From Scedosporium boydii (taxonomy: Eukaryota; Ascomycota; Sordariomycetes; Microascales; Microascaceae): a stretch of DNA of 64,000 bases. The notes under the pieces were generated by a model, which worked only from the letters and a program-made list of their open reading frames with translations, had not been told where the DNA came from and made no database searches. How positions within the stretch are numbered: the stretch's first letter is position 1; each line of letters begins with the position of its first letter. The stretch spans positions 46,938 to 110,937 of the forward strand of contig NJFT01000135.1 of the NCBI GenBank assembly GCA_002221725.1. The letters are read 5' to 3'. The position numbers and the translations under genes are program-made. This document shows, piece by piece, positions 35,007-47,894 of the stretch.

Positions 35007-36812
35007 TCATCTAACAGTAAACGGCAATCTTTTTTTTTTCCTTTGTTAACTTGAGAGCGGAAAGAAAATCCTGTATTGTATGTTCATAGGGTAGTGTATA
35101 GATCTAGGAGTTCCAGCTCAGAAGTGATAGAGAACTTCCTTCCACCTCAACGGACAACTCTGCAACTTGTGGTCGTTCTTGTCTTTGCGTCTAACTGTAG
35201 CATTGAAATCTCTACCTACCGGACAGGGCCTCTCTTCCCCTTATTTAAGAGTACATACTAAGGTACAGTATATGTCGATTATAATAGAGCGAGCAGCAAG
35301 GATGGACCATTCTGTACGTATCAGAATGAAAAGCACTCGAGAAGCGAGTCCATGATTGCCATCATGTGTTAGGGCCTGTTTACTCTTTGAAGGCTATTGC
35401 AGAAAGCCCGGTGGCTGGTGCTCGAGGAGATGGAGAACACATGGGAGGTGGCGCCGAGTTCGAATTCTGGAGAATTCGGGACAAAGAGGAAGAGGATTCC
35501 CCAAGTCCCGGCTCTAGAAAGGAAAGAAGCCGCATTCGTGGCACAAGCCATATCGGGTCGAGATCTACAGGAATCTGAAGGTCATGGCAGCGCACTACAA
35601 TACAAAGCATGCACGATTACTCTCGAGTATCAATGCCTTCCGATGATCCGCAGTGTCTCCATTCACCGCCTCGCAGGAGAGCCGGATCTTGAGACAGGAG
35701 AAATATGTACGCTTGCGGCGGGTCCCAGATACGAAGCTCCAGGCAGCAATATTTCTCCTCTTGCCAGTATGAGTCTGTGAAGCAGCAGCATTGAAATGCA
35801 GGAAGTGCCGGGTGGTCCGGAAGGGTGGTTCGGAATGGTGAAGGGGTGACCCTCCGCTCCGCATCTTGGGGTAGTATTCCCCAGTTTACTCTTCGTCTAT
35901 CAAAGACTCGGGTGTGGAGTGTGCGAAGTACTGAGTAGTGTAATTGATAGCAAAAAATATTCCTCGGCTCGGTCGATCAATTGACCAACGGATCAGGCCA
36001 GGCCTTGCTAAGAATACAATGAATTGAGGGAGCAGGAGAGTTGACGGAGAATGAGGGAATGGGCGGGGTTTTACAAGCTTCTCAGGACCAACTGATTGAT
36101 AACGGCTATAACGATTGATATCATCAGCGAGCACTTCGTTCGGTCCCCGCCCACGTGGTTGGAACTCGGGCTGTCATTCAGGGGATCCTTGACGTCTTGG
36201 AAAATTATGTGCTTAATGTGCTGTGAACACCATCTCGAGCGCCCCCCGGCATGCCTCCAAGTGCTGCGCCTACGAAGTAGTTGCAATACTAGGGCAGTCG
36301 AGAGAGTCTTAGGTTCCGTCGGTGCTTCGTATTACTTGTATTTGACGAAAATGCATCATCAATTGATCAATCGATGCTTCGATTACTCTGTCGGTCCAAG
36401 AAACATCACCAACCCCCTTCGTACCTCAAAATCGAATATGCAGCTCAACAATTTTTTTCTGTCCGTGTTGCTTGTTGGGAGGGGCACGAAGGCGATCCTT
36501 GCTTCGAGCCGGGGCCGACGGGGAGGACGAGAACCATGAACCATGACCGCCACGGCATTTGCCTGAATTGACCAATTGATCCATGGGGCTCATACGATAC
36601 TTTGCGTATCTGGGCAGACTGTCGCGGGCCTTCTCTGCGGAAAATAATCGTCGTTGATGGTAATTCTGCTGCCTGGAAGTTGGTGCATCTGCGACAATGC
36701 ATCTTCCAATGAAACCAAACTGAGCGACATTGTTTAGTGGAGACAAATGCCACCAAGGCAAACCCAGCTGCATTTTTAGTGTTTCGAGTGCCACCTGCGT
36801 CGTACCCATCCA

Positions 36813-36828
36813 TCAATTGATCAATTGA
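36813..36828. repeat. Tandem TCAATTGA palindromes
   Basis: Two abutting copies of the 8-bp palindrome TCAATTGA make a 16-bp perfect palindrome, about 730 bp before the desaturase start. It is the strongest unit of the cluster at 35.9-37.2 kb. Confidence 0.7.
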
Positions 36829-36887
36829 TTAATACGTGCGTACTCCTTGTCTCCTCCCCACCAAGCACGAAGCAAAGTCGTCGGGAC

Positions 36888-36909
36888 ATACTTCGAGTTT
36901 ACGAAGTAT
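36888..36909. repeat. TACGAAGTA-family hairpin
   Basis: ATACTTCG and CGAAGTAT form a perfect 8-bp stem around a 6-base loop. It matches the arrangement seen at 8496 and 8962. Confidence 0.7.
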
Positions 36910-37554
36910 TGAGTGGACCTCACCGCCCCGGCCAGTTCTCCTGCTTGTTCTTTTGTTCCTTGTCGATACCGTCGCAGTTCTTTGCAGTTGCGAGCATGTG
37001 AGAGGTTCCAGACCTAAAATAACCAGCTCGGCCCATTGTCCATTGAGAGGGGTCAATTGGATCAAATCAATATATTAGTGCTCTCTCTCTGCTCTCTTTC
37101 CTCCCTGCCCGAACTTGTCTCTTCGGATCAATGTTTCACGCGATAGTTCCCATAGCTTTCCGACGCTGCTCACGATGACCCTGGTGGTCGAAGCCATCCC
37201 AATTGATCAATCAATTCTTGAATGAGTCCCGAGACGCCCGACCGGCCGCGTAAATAGCAGCTCCCCGCACCATAAACGTCTTGTCCTCCCGTCCGGTTCC
37301 TCCTGTCCGGTTCCTCCTTCACAGGGCTCCAATCGCCCCGATCTGTCGCTACCCACTCCGATTCCTTCGTTTCCTTGCGATCGCGGTGTTGTTCTCCTCG
37401 AGCCTGGTAAGGTTAACCATATATCTCCTCACTCGCCGGCGCAATGAGCTTGCCAAAAAATCGAACGGTCAAAGGCTTGTGCGATAATTCTCTAGCTGAC
37501 GAACAATAAACCAATAATCAGCGTGGTCCTAGCTTCTACCTACCTCACTCCACA

Positions 37555-39344
37555 ATGTCTTCTACCGAGCAGAGCGCCCCAGGAAAGACCTATCCTCTAT
37601 ACACCCGGGAGGAGGTCGGCCGCCTAATTGCCCGCGGTCTCAAGATTGTCATCGTTGACCAGCACGTCCTAAAAATCGACCCATGGGTCAAATACCACCC
37701 CGGGGGGCACCTCGCCATCCTCCACATGGTTGGGAGGGATGCGACTGACGAAGTTGATGTGTTTGTCTCCCACGCCTGCCCACCCACCCACATTCCACCT
37801 CCCCTCCTCGTAGGAGATCTGTCCCCGACTAACTTGACGATACCTTTAGCCTTCACTCACCCGAGGCCCGTCGGCAGATGGAACGCTATCGCATCGGTCG
37901 TATCGAAGGTCGCTGGAAGAACTTCGTCCCTCCCATCCAAGGCGGCATCTTCGATCCCATCACCCCGGAACAAAACTCGGAGGTCGGCTCGCCGTCCGAT
38001 GCAATCAAGGATACGTCGTCGAGCGACGCCAGTTCCAGGGCACCCTCTCCCATCTTCGACAATGAGAGTCCAACTCTTCAAAGCCGCCACGGTCTGGGCA
38101 GTGCATTGACATCATTATCCCCTTCGCCATCGCCTGATGGCTTAAAGGAGGAGGAGGAGTTGGACGGCATGACGTACTTGGATGTTCAGACTAAGAAGCA
38201 GATCAGCCTGGACCTCGACCAATACCCGTCCCCGGACCAGGATACCCAAGAAGTAATAGTTGAGAAATATCGCCAACTACACGACCGCCTAAAGGCCGAA
38301 GGCCTCTACGACTGCAATTATAGGGCATACGCTATCGAACTGACCCGATATTCTACTTTCGTGCTGCTCTCGCTGCTCTTCTTGAAGACAGGCCATTACG
38401 CCCTCAGCGCCGCCTTCCTTGGCATGTTCTGGCACCAAGGTGCTTTCTCTGCCCACGACGCTGGCCATATGGGCATAACTCATAACTTCCATGTGGACAC
38501 CGTCATCGGGATATTAATTGCAGATTTCTGCGGAGGTCTGTCGCTTGGCTGGTGGAAATGGAGTCACAATGTTCATCACATCGTGACGAACTCTCCCGAG
38601 CACGACCCGGATAATCAGCATCTGCCCTTCTTCGCAGTATCCCACCGGTTTTTCGAATCGCTCTTCTCGTCGTACCATTCCCACATTATGAAATACGACT
38701 TACCGGCGCGCTACATCACCCGAATCCAAGCATATCTGTACTACCCCATCATGGCTGTTGCTCGGCTTAACCTCTACTTACAGTCTTGGCTTTACTTACT
38801 TCGAGGCACAGGACCAAAGAGGGGTCCTGCTTGGTGGCATAGGTGGTTCGAACTTCTTGGCATGGCAGTTTTCTGGACTTGGTTCGGATACTTCCTCATG
38901 TACAAGTCAATTCCCACAAACTGGGATCGCTTCGTCTTCTTCACCATCAGCCATGTCATTACCATGCCGCTCCATGTTCAGATCACAGTGTCCCACTTCG
39001 CCATGAGTACCTCAGATCTCGGTCCGGATGAATCGTTTGCGCAGAAGATGCTGAGAACCACAATGGACGTGGATTGTCCCGCCTGGCTGGATTTCTTCCA
39101 TGGTGGACTCCAGTTCCAAGCTATACATCACCTTTATCCGCGCATCCCTCGGCACAACCTCCGTACAGCGCAAAAGTTGGTCCAGGAATTCTGCAACGAC
39201 GTCGGAATCCCTTACGCCCTCTACGGGTTCGTAGATGGGAACAAAAAGGTTGTCGGTCACCTGGCTGAAGTCTCTAGACAAGGAGCGATATTGGCCAAAT
39301 GTCAGCGGAGCATAGCCAAGCGGGGTGACTATTTTAGCCATTGA
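37555..39344 (+). CDS. Delta-8 sphingolipid desaturase (cytochrome b5 fusion)
   Basis: This ER enzyme puts a trans double bond at C8 of the long-chain base of fungal ceramides, on the route to glucosylceramide. Exons 37555-37760 and 37850-39344 give 566 residues. The N-terminal cytochrome b5 domain shows its heme ligand motif KYHPGGHLAILHMVGRDAT near residue 48. A Ser-rich linker leads to the front-end desaturase domain. Its histidine boxes are HDAGHMG (about 271), HNVHH (about 309) and QAIHHLYPRIPRHN (about 492), with Gln in place of the first His of box 3 as in all cytochrome b5 fusion desaturases. Hydrophobic segments lie between them. A front-end fatty-acid desaturase is the alternative, but length and fungal context favour sphingolipid. 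Confidence 0.88.
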
Positions 39345-41650
39345 AAGGGCCGTTTTCTCTCCATTGGCTCTCCCACCCCTTTCCTGACTCTCTATCTGCA
39401 TGCGCGTGTTTGATTCTTTTTTTCCTTTCTTGTTTTTGGTTCTTCTGTTTTTTCGGTTTGAGGAGGAAACCCCGCGAGAGGGACTGGGAGTGCGCGTTTT
39501 TGTGCGCATGCGTGTGTTTCTGGCAGGCTCTACGCATCGTGACACTAGACTGTAATCTTGTTGCCGTTATTCGTCCTTTGCCCAAAAAACCCGTTGTTGC
39601 CCGACGCAATTCGGCGCCACTTTCAGGTTGTGAGGACTCGGACTCGGACTTCCCGCAATGTGTTAGGTTCCCATCTCTCGAATAGTCATGGACATTCATC
39701 CTTGGACCACGGCCTCGGGATTCCAATGCCAATCAGATATCTGCCGCCGTCTCGGTCCCCACATCGATGGCATCTGTCGGTACTTCAGCCAATGTAGTAT
39801 GCATATACCTCTCTCCATCGGACTTATGGTAATGGCGCCCTTGAGAGACATGGAACAGGTTAGGGTTGCTGCCTCAGTCTTCTCTTTGCAATGTAATATT
39901 CCACGATCTTCGCCTCTTTTTGGGGGCTTGTCTGTCGTGCATGTTTGTTCCCAGTCCCCCTCTCTCCCCGGCGGGCCCCACACAGCAACGGAACTAACTA
40001 GGCTGGTGGGAAGGAAATGGGAGAACTTGAGAAGGAATCTCGGCTTCACCGGCAAGAAGCCCCAAGAGCTGGAGTGGAAAGGTGCTGGTTCTGGAACCCG
40101 ACCCAATGACTAGTAAGTGACGAACTTGGCTAACTCCGCATCGCACCGCGGAGCGGGATGAAGGATTGATGCTGTTGGCGTCAAACGACGTGTTCCAACC
40201 ACGAGGGACGCTGCCCGCGTGTCCTAACCTATCTCGAGGGACCGGTGAATGCTCCAGATGCAAGCTCCTTGCAATATCTTCTCTGTCGCTCTTATAACAT
40301 GTAATCTTAGCGCAAAGTGTATACTCATACCTGGCGCATCCCTCTGGTCTCACCCGGCCATATCCGGTCCTCTGCGATCATGTGCATCATCCGATGTGCT
40401 GGCAAGGGAGCGCGTGTAATTCGACCGACCTGTAATACCTCACCCAGCTTTCTGGGCAACATTGATTTGCGCTCCTTCAAAGACGTCGTCTCTGCCCCGC
40501 CCCCACACCAGCGAGAGCACAGTCAGACCAGGTCAATGAGCTATAATCTCTTGATGCTCTTCACCGGCTGCTGCTAACGTTGGCAAAACACATGTGACCA
40601 AGGATGTCATGCAGTGAAACAAACGGGCGACCAACAATCCGCAGCCGTTCGTCTGATGTGCGACCTGTTTTCCCCTTTTTCTTGATAAAAATTTTCTTTT
40701 TCTTTTTGATCATTTTTTTTTTCTCTTTCCTTTTCTTTTTGCTCCCCTTCTTGGAGGGCAGGGATATCCGAGCGGCGGAGAGGAATATTGCCCGCCTCAT
40801 GGAACAGGCGCATGGGGACGCGGAGGTCTCTCTTTTGGTGAATTCTTGCTGCCCAGTTCTCAATCGGAAACCGGGAAGGGGACAAGGATTTGCTATTACA
40901 AGATGTCATGGAAAGGGGTGAAGCTCTCTTTTCCGCATCCGCAGTTTACTGGGTCGTCCATGTCGCCTGGACTATACTATAAGAGTTCAATCTTCTCATA
41001 CCCGCAGATTCCTCCCAATTGCCGACCCACCATTGGATCGAAATCTCACCAGCCGCGAATACGCGCAGCCACGAAGTCGGGGATACGTCGGTGATGAAAG
41101 TGAAGATGCCAGACACCGCGCCTTTTTTCTTTTTTCTTTTTTTGTCCCGGACAAAAGCCATCATGTCGAGACAAGATCGACACCCAACCTAGCACGATGA
41201 GTCGCGAATGAACCACTTGGCATGGTCGAGGATTGGTCTTTGCAGTGACCGGTAGTGTCCCCGCCCCCCTCCTTCCAGCCCAAGGCATGTTGCTTTTTCC
41301 TCCCACTAAGCCGTAGGGGTTCCCTCAAAACCCACGGGGGTCTAAGCAAGTTTCTGTGTCAAGTGCGGTTTGAAAAGCCCCAGAGGCGCGTCGAGGGCCC
41401 AACGCCATGTCAGATTACATGCCGACGGCTACGGAACTTGGACGTATATATAAATATCAGGGCATCTCCGGAGAACGACGAAGGCGTAAACGGAGATGTC
41501 CCCCTTTTCTTCCAAGCGCAAGAGCCCTCCTTCTCTCTAGATTCTTCTATCTCACCTTAAGATCATCCGGTCCCATCTGGCGAGATAAAATACATACACA
41601 AGTTGGCAAACTACGCGTGGTTTTCCGTGCCTTGTCTCCCATATCATACC
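39345..41650. other. 2.3 kb spacer with T-rich tract
   Basis: It holds pyrimidine-rich sequence at 39410-39460 and a T/C-only stretch at about 40668-40742. A 141-codon ORF at 39688-40113 and its antisense partner have no recognised motif and are not called. The last 200 bases form the promoter of the SMP-like gene. Confidence 0.4.
41445..41456 (+). promoter_or_regulatory. TATA box of the SMP-like gene
   Basis: TATATATAAATA lies about 195 bp before the ATG at 41651. It is the clearest TATA box in the window, of the kind found at inducible genes. Confidence 0.5.
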
Positions 41651-41967
41651 ATGACCAAGGGCAAGATGGATGAGGCTGCGGCCGCGAGAATTCGAAAGGC
41701 TAGAGGTGAGAAGGTACGTCTGGACGGAATCGACGGAACACCGCGTCTTGCCCCTTCTTCTACTTCCAAAGCTACAAATTTATAACTACGAAGCTTTGGA
41801 CTGACTGCTGCACCATCTTCCAGGATAACTTCGCGAAGAGGGCGACCATAGCAGCCCGGGATAATCAGGAGCCGCCAACAACTAGGCAAGGCGGTGGCCA
41901 GGACAGGAGCGGGAGCGGGAGCGGGAGAGTGAATCCACCACGGGACGGGGGAGGAAGGGCCAGTTGA
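41651..41967 (+). CDS. Small SMP-like (seed maturation protein type) protein
   Basis: Two exons (41651-41713, 41824-41967) split at phase 0 encode 68 residues. Exon 1 has MDEAAAARIRKARGE and exon 2 DNFAKRATIAARDNQ. The pairing of an AARIQ-like helix with an FAxRAxxAAxxN helix is what short fungal SMP/LEA-like proteins show. The rest is a Gly/Ser/Arg-rich disordered tail containing a GSGSGSG run. Known relatives are abundant in dormant or stressed cells, but function is not established. The intron has a GTACGT donor and TCTTCCAG acceptor. An ATG 15 nt further in gives MDEAAAARI as an alternative start. Confidence 0.65.
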
Positions 41968-42517
41968 GCAGATCATTCCGTGCGAACCTATCAATCTTCC
42001 GTTTACAAGTACTTGAAGTACCATTCCACAGAGGACCGGGGTTGGGAATTGGGAAATTGTCAAACTGTGCGCAGGATCGTCGTGATATGATCCCTGTTGC
42101 ATTCATTTTGGCATGCGGACTAGGAAGTTGAACTTGCTCGAAGCTGTATCGCTATCACCATTTCGCTTACTTAATGCAAAGCACTTGCTTCGTACAGTTG
42201 TGCACTACAAGCAACGCACCACCCATGAAAGTGATGAAACTAAAAACTGGCCAATCTTGGAAGTCTGGATCAGCCCGGCAGCCAAGACTCGCGTGGGGGG
42301 TATCATCCTTGACGATCCTAATCCCAGCACGTCGGTACTTCGCAATTACGAAGAAATTCTACAAAGTAAGACTGCTTCGTACGAAGTCTGGGCACTTGCT
42401 GGTCCGCTGTATTGTGGTCTAGTCCCAAGCCATGGAGACGCGGTAACCTCTTTCTTCGATAACACCCCGCTTCGCGGCGGCTGAACTTCCCCACTACGGC
42501 TACTCCAGTCTGATCTC

Positions 42518-42533
42518 TACTTCGTACTTCGTA
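42518..42533. repeat. Overlapping TACTTCGTA copies
   Basis: Two exact copies share their terminal TA, giving TACTTCGTACTTCGTA. Related palindromes lie at 42336-42353 and 42375-42386. Confidence 0.75.
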
Positions 42534-43490
42534 ATTCTCCATCCGGCTTTGATGTGCTTCCTCTGAAGAGACCAGGCCAATCCGATCCATGAGCTTTGAC
42601 CCTAGAGCGAGACCCGGTTCGAGAACTCCATCGGATACCGCGCACCAGGAAAACTCACCACCACTTGCGTCACCGGGAACGCGTGCGTCTCGGGCGAGTT
42701 GCATGGACAGCCCCCAAGCCCAGACCAGGCAACCCCTTGACGGGTCAAGGAGTATTTGACTTTTGATAGGCCGGAGGCAGGTGACCTGCTGCGTGCTGCG
42801 GGTTCCGTGTTAAAAGTTGGGGAGTAGATATGCATATGCCCTTGAAACTTGATCATGGGTGATAGGGCCTCTAAAGATGACATATCATTATGCTGAGGTA
42901 GACTTGAAGTTCCAGTGTAAATACTTGTAGGCAATGACGTGTTTGTTGGATTGATGGTGACCGGTCGGTCCCAGCTGAACGGCCCAAGCGGGCTGATGAT
43001 AGCGGCTTTGATGTCATATTCTGCTCTCAACTTGAGGAACTTGAGAGCATGGGCAAGAGTCTCATAGGTACTGGAGGGCTAAAGAAAATCCGGGTACAGA
43101 GGACTTCAACGGACAAGACAATGACCCTTCGCAAGCGAATGTGCCAGACCTGCGGTGTAAGTTCATCCCAGCATCCCATGGCTCGAGAGGTTTCTTGCAT
43201 TTTGCAGACCTAAACATGCTAGGCTATGTCACAAAACTATGAGTGAAGGTCCTCTTCATTCTCGTCTCGTACCATTCTTCATAGGTGGATGCTTGATTCC
43301 ATCAATGTCGACGCTACAGTAACCTTTGCAAGTTTCTTACACGATTGGATCAATAGGGTAATGTCTCCCAGGGTAGATATATTCTCACCAAGGTGGTCAC
43401 CTATTGCCAAAGTTAACCTCCGCCATCATCCTCGTCATTGTCTTGGCAGACAACCGCCTTCGCGTGATAAATCCAAGTCCTCAGACCTCT

Positions 43491-43512
43491 TATATATATA
43501 TATATATATATA
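43491..43512. repeat. (TA)11 microsatellite
   Basis: A pure TA dinucleotide run of 22 bases. Confidence 0.9.
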
Positions 43513-44267
43513 GGGAGGCCTCAACCTCATTCCAGTCTCCTCGTGGACCAGAGATCAAGGATGGGCATGAGATGCAATTGCATTACCTCGAATAATACGT
43601 AACAACTGCGGCCCGTCGATATGTTGAGGTGCACCTTGACTCGACCGATTAAGTATTAATTATCTAGGCCAGGATTGAATTGAAACCCCTGAGCAAGCTT
43701 CCAGAACCCGGGCGAAATGATTCGTCTTGGTGTGACATAGACAGTCTTTGCCGCGAGTCTTCACAGTGGTCAGGACCAGCCTACCAGGCCAGCAAGCTGC
43801 AGGTGGAAAGGTGTGTAACTGCAATCAAATGCTCAATGCCCAAGGTTCAATGCTGTTTGTGCTTGGTATTATTACGCAGTAATTACGCCAAAGAAGTTGG
43901 GGCAGGCCAGGCCACCACGCTGAGCGCCACTGTGTCAGGCAGCCAACGCCAGGCGTTAATGCCGGCGGGGTTTATTCGGCAGGGAAAAGGAACATTGAAG
44001 TATCAATTTGATGTCAATCAAGATTTGATACGTTGTTGTACGAAGTACAATTGCTCTGTGCTTCGCAGTGCATGATCCCCGAATGCAACCTCGCTCGCCA
44101 CCAGCTACGATTGATTAACCAATGTAACCTGTGTACTGAGGTACTCGGTCTCTTGAATATTACGTCCTTGTCTGACGCAAAAGAACTGCAGCTTCACCGG
44201 AACAGGACTCACTCAGGCGCCCTCGTTATCTCAGTCATGGTCCAACTGACCTGACTCTTCCACAACC

Positions 44268-47200
44268 ATGGATGCCAGCATCCAACGCGCGTTAAATGAC
44301 AAGCTCTATGATAAGCGCAAGATCGGTGCCCTTGAGTATGCTCCTCCCAAACCCCCTTTCGTCGCTCTGGCTCACGGCGCCTAGCCTTACCCTTGAGAGA
44401 GTCGAGCCTCCCCCATCAGTGAAATTGCAGCAAGCTCACATGAGATTTATAGCCTTGAGCAATCCATCCGCGAGCTCGTGACAACTCGTGACTATGCCAA
44501 GGTCAACACTATTCTTGAGCAGCTATGTAATGAGTATGCATATGCTGTTCACCAGCCTCATGCCAGAAACGGCGGCCTGATTGGGCTCGCTGCCGCCGCC
44601 ATCGCCCTAGGACAAGTATGCTCACTTCTCTTGTTGTCGTTGACGTATCGCCATTTTATTCCGCTCCCGCTGCCTCAGACACAACCTCTCCTCCTTGTCC
44701 TTGCTAGAATGGAACTCATTCATCAATCTATTCTCCTAGGAACTGCCCAACTATCTCTCGCGCATTGTACCTCCTGTCCTTGCCTGCTTCACGGACCAAG
44801 ATCCGAGGGTTCGCTACTATGCCTGTGAGGCCATGTACAACATTGCAAAGGTGGCCAAGGGCGAAATACTCATATTTTTCAATGACATTTTTGATTCCCT
44901 CTGCAAGGTACGGAGACTTTCTCTTCCCCCTTTCCCCTTATCACCACTCTCGGAAACCCGCATGATGGGTTTCCTTTTGCTCCACTTTGAACAGTTTCAA
45001 CTCATCCAAGTCTTCGCCTAGCTCGCTGCGGACTCGGAGCTCTCAGTTAAGAATGGCGCCGAGCTGCTTGATCGCTTGATAAAGGACATTGTGGCCGAAT
45101 CCGCCGCCTCATATGTATCAGTCCTACAACTTCCTCCGGAGCAAGAGGGCGATGAGGATAAATTCATTGCCGAAAATCTTGATTCACTGCCTACCGCCTT
45201 CTCCCTACCACGGTTTATACCTCTCCTGAAAGAACGAATCTGGGTTATCAACCCGTTCACACGGCAGTTCCTAGTTGGCTGGATCACCCTCCTCGATTCT
45301 ATCCCAGACCTGGAGCTAGTCGCCTATCTTCCCGACTTCCTTGGCGGATTATTAAAGTTCTTGAGTGACCCTAACAGGGATGTTCATGTAGCCACGAGAA
45401 ACTGCTTGGACAAGTTTTTGAACGAGATCAAAAGGATTTCCCATATCCGGAAAGGCATCACGGAGGGCAAAAAGTCCAAGGATGGGGACAAGAGGCAGGA
45501 TCAATCAGCCGATAGTAGCAGTGTGCAAACGGGACTGGAAGAAGGTGACGAAATAGGTTCCGAAGATGAGGACGCGAGTAGTGAAGAAGATTGGATACCT
45601 GGCCAGGATGTCCACATCAACTACAGGGAAATTCTTGAAATTCTAACCGCCAGCTTAGATTCGCCGTTGGGTAAGGTTGAACCATATCTCTATCTGACTC
45701 CTGCATTCATTCCTGCGCCCCAATAACCGCCTGATTGCGGTGTAAATAGCTGACTGTATTTTACGATTGCAGAAGAGGACTCATTATTAGAATCCCTCCG
45801 ATGGGTGGTGCAATTTCTAGACATCTGCCCAGAAGAGGTCCTCCCTTTTACCCCCAAGATCCTGGCGCACATGCTGCCGGCCATGGCAAGCGGTGTTGAG
45901 TCGATCAGACAGGCCGCCGGTAAAGTTAACACCGGCCTGATGGACTATGTCGTTTCGCTCTCGGACGAGTCGGAGCCAGTGTCCGGATCATCCAAGGCTG
46001 CTCTAGCTGCTGAGCGGACAGACGGTCACAGCAGCGCCCGAGTATCCCTATCCAGTGGAAGAGATATCGATACACTGACGGCGCAAGGGAAGACTCCATC
46101 CGCCCAAGTCAGCACCACCTCCGGTCCTGACCGACAACCCAAGACAGACTTGGACTATGCCGCCGCGGTCAATTCACTCACTCTCCTCTTCCTTAATGAC
46201 CACGAAGCAACCCGGGTCGCTGCTCTTACGTGGTTGATTATGCTTCATCGAAAAGCACCACGTAAGGTGCTGGCCTTTAATGACGGAACGTTTCCTGCTC
46301 TGCTCAAAACACTGTCCGATCCGTCTGACGCCGTTGTCACGAAGGATCTTCAGCTCCTCTCTCAGATCTCCAGGAATTCGGAGGATGACTATTTCGCTAA
46401 TTTTATGGTCAACCTCCTACAGCTCTTTTCCACGGATCGGAAGCTTTTAGAGACTCGGGGGAACTTGATCATTCGGCAGCTCTGCGTTAGTCTTAGCCCC
46501 GAAAGGATCTACCGAACCCTTGCCGACTGCATTGAGAAGGAAGAAGACGTCGAGTTCGCCAGCATCATGGTCCAAAATCTGAATAATAATTTGATCACGG
46601 CACCTCAATTATCAGAGATGCGCAAAAGGCTGCGCAACCTCGAGACCAAGGTATGACCTCATCACATAGTCACCCGCTTCGTGGATGCGGACAGGACTGA
46701 TGAACCTGCTTGTCCAGGATGGCCAGACGTTCTTCGTCGCTCTATTCAGGTCTTGGTGCTACAACGCCGTGGCGACATTTTCCCTCTGCCTACTCGCGCA
46801 GGCCTACGAGCAGGCCTACAACCTTCTACAAATATTGTGCGTCGTCATATCCCCGTGCCCTTGAGGAGCTGGTCACTTCTTCCGGAAGTTTTAGCTAATA
46901 ACCAATGTGTACGTTTAGTGCCGAACTTGACATGACCGTCAACATGCTCATCCAAGTCGACAAGCTCGTGCAACTAATTGAGTCCCCGGTCTTTACCTGT
47001 AAGCTCTCAGCCTTTTTACAACCCATGCCCATCAACAGCTCGAGAAGTCGGTTCATTGACACCAAGTGCCTCAACCGCAGATCTACGTCTTCAACTACTC
47101 GAGCCGGAAAGGTATCCGTACTTGTACAAGTGCCTCTATGGCCTTTTAATGCTCCTACCGCAGTCATCGGCTTTCGCAGCCTTGAAAAATCGCCTAAATA

Positions 47201-47736
47201 GTGTGAGCCCTATTGGCTATCTTCACATTTCGCCTCGCGTCTCGTATGTCACTCCGTCCGACACTCCCAAACCGAATCGCCAATCTGGCCGAATGGCCGA
47301 TTCATACAAGGCTTTCAAAGGGCATGCCATGTTAGAAAAATTGCCCACTAATGCTGAACTAAACAGGGCCTCATCCTCGTCGACCGGATCGTCTTACGAC
47401 AGGCCACCAAGGCTAAAAGGTCGTGAGGAGGGTATCATTCGATGGTCAGAGCTCTTGGAAAAGTTCCGTAGCGTCCAAGAACGCGCTCGTCGAGCTCAGA
47501 GACATGCGGGAGATTTAGAGGAAAGCCCACCGCTAGGTGTTGGCGAGTTACGAATAGGTGATGCGCTCGAAGCGAAGGGGGGCAAAGAAGGACGAACGGG
47601 GAATGCACCACCCGTGCCCGCCAAGGACACCGGCCCAATTCCGGCGCCCACGACCAAGGCTAGGACAGGGTTAGGGAAGCAACTTGGAAGGTTTGGTGGA
47701 GCTGTGGCAGGCCGAGGAAAGCGAAACGCTCCTTGA
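44268..47736 (+). CDS. VAC14: PI(3,5)P2 complex scaffold Vac14
   Basis: Vac14 is the HEAT-repeat scaffold that holds the Fab1/PIKfyve kinase and the Fig4 phosphatase on the vacuole. Eight exons (44268-44335, 44453-44615, 44740-44907, 45022-45670, 45773-46650, 46718-46836, 46919-46998, 47081-47736) give 926 residues. Signatures run in order: [98 protein letters not shown], and [16 protein letters not shown]. The Fig4-binding C-terminal half has [20 protein letters not shown] and [20 protein letters not shown]. The last 150 residues are basic and low in order. Several introns are under 120 nt; the track of small exons 6 and 7 is fixed by phase. Confidence 0.95.
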
Positions 47737-47894
47737 AAGAAAGGAATTGTCGCGCCCTGAAATATGCACCTCGAGGGCCTAGACAAGCAAGAACGTGTGA
47801 ATGGGAAACATTTCTACGACCTGATAGGAGGAGCCAGGCCCAGGAAAGGAGAATGGATAATAGCAACAGTACTTTGATGCTCTCTCACTTCATT

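Larger units (their letters stand above)
35007..37554. other. 2.5 kb spacer with palindromic motif cluster
   Basis: No convincing gene lies between LPD1 and the desaturase. Between 35977 and 37210 there are four exact TCAATTGA copies (35977, 36359, 36813, 36821) and several near copies (36573, 37051, 37199). TACGAAGTA occurs at 36271 and 36900, the latter inside a hairpin. The ORF at 35397-35780 has no recognisable content. Confidence 0.45.
41968..44267. other. 2.3 kb spacer before VAC14
   Basis: No supported gene. It contains overlapping TACTTCGTA copies at 42518-42533, a perfect CTTCGTACGAAG palindrome at 42375-42386, TACGAAGTA at 44039-44047, and a (TA)11 tract at 43491-43512. A minus-strand ORF at 42602-43030 is Pro/Ser-rich and open for about 142 codons, but nothing else supports it. 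Confidence 0.4.

Noticed and set aside
39688..40113. 141-codon ORF with an open antisense frame
   Set aside because: Both strands are open over the same bases and neither shows a domain, splice logic or promoter; kept as intergenic.
42602..43030. 142-codon minus-strand ORF
   Set aside because: Composition is plausible for protein, but no motif, ATG context or neighbouring exon supports it.
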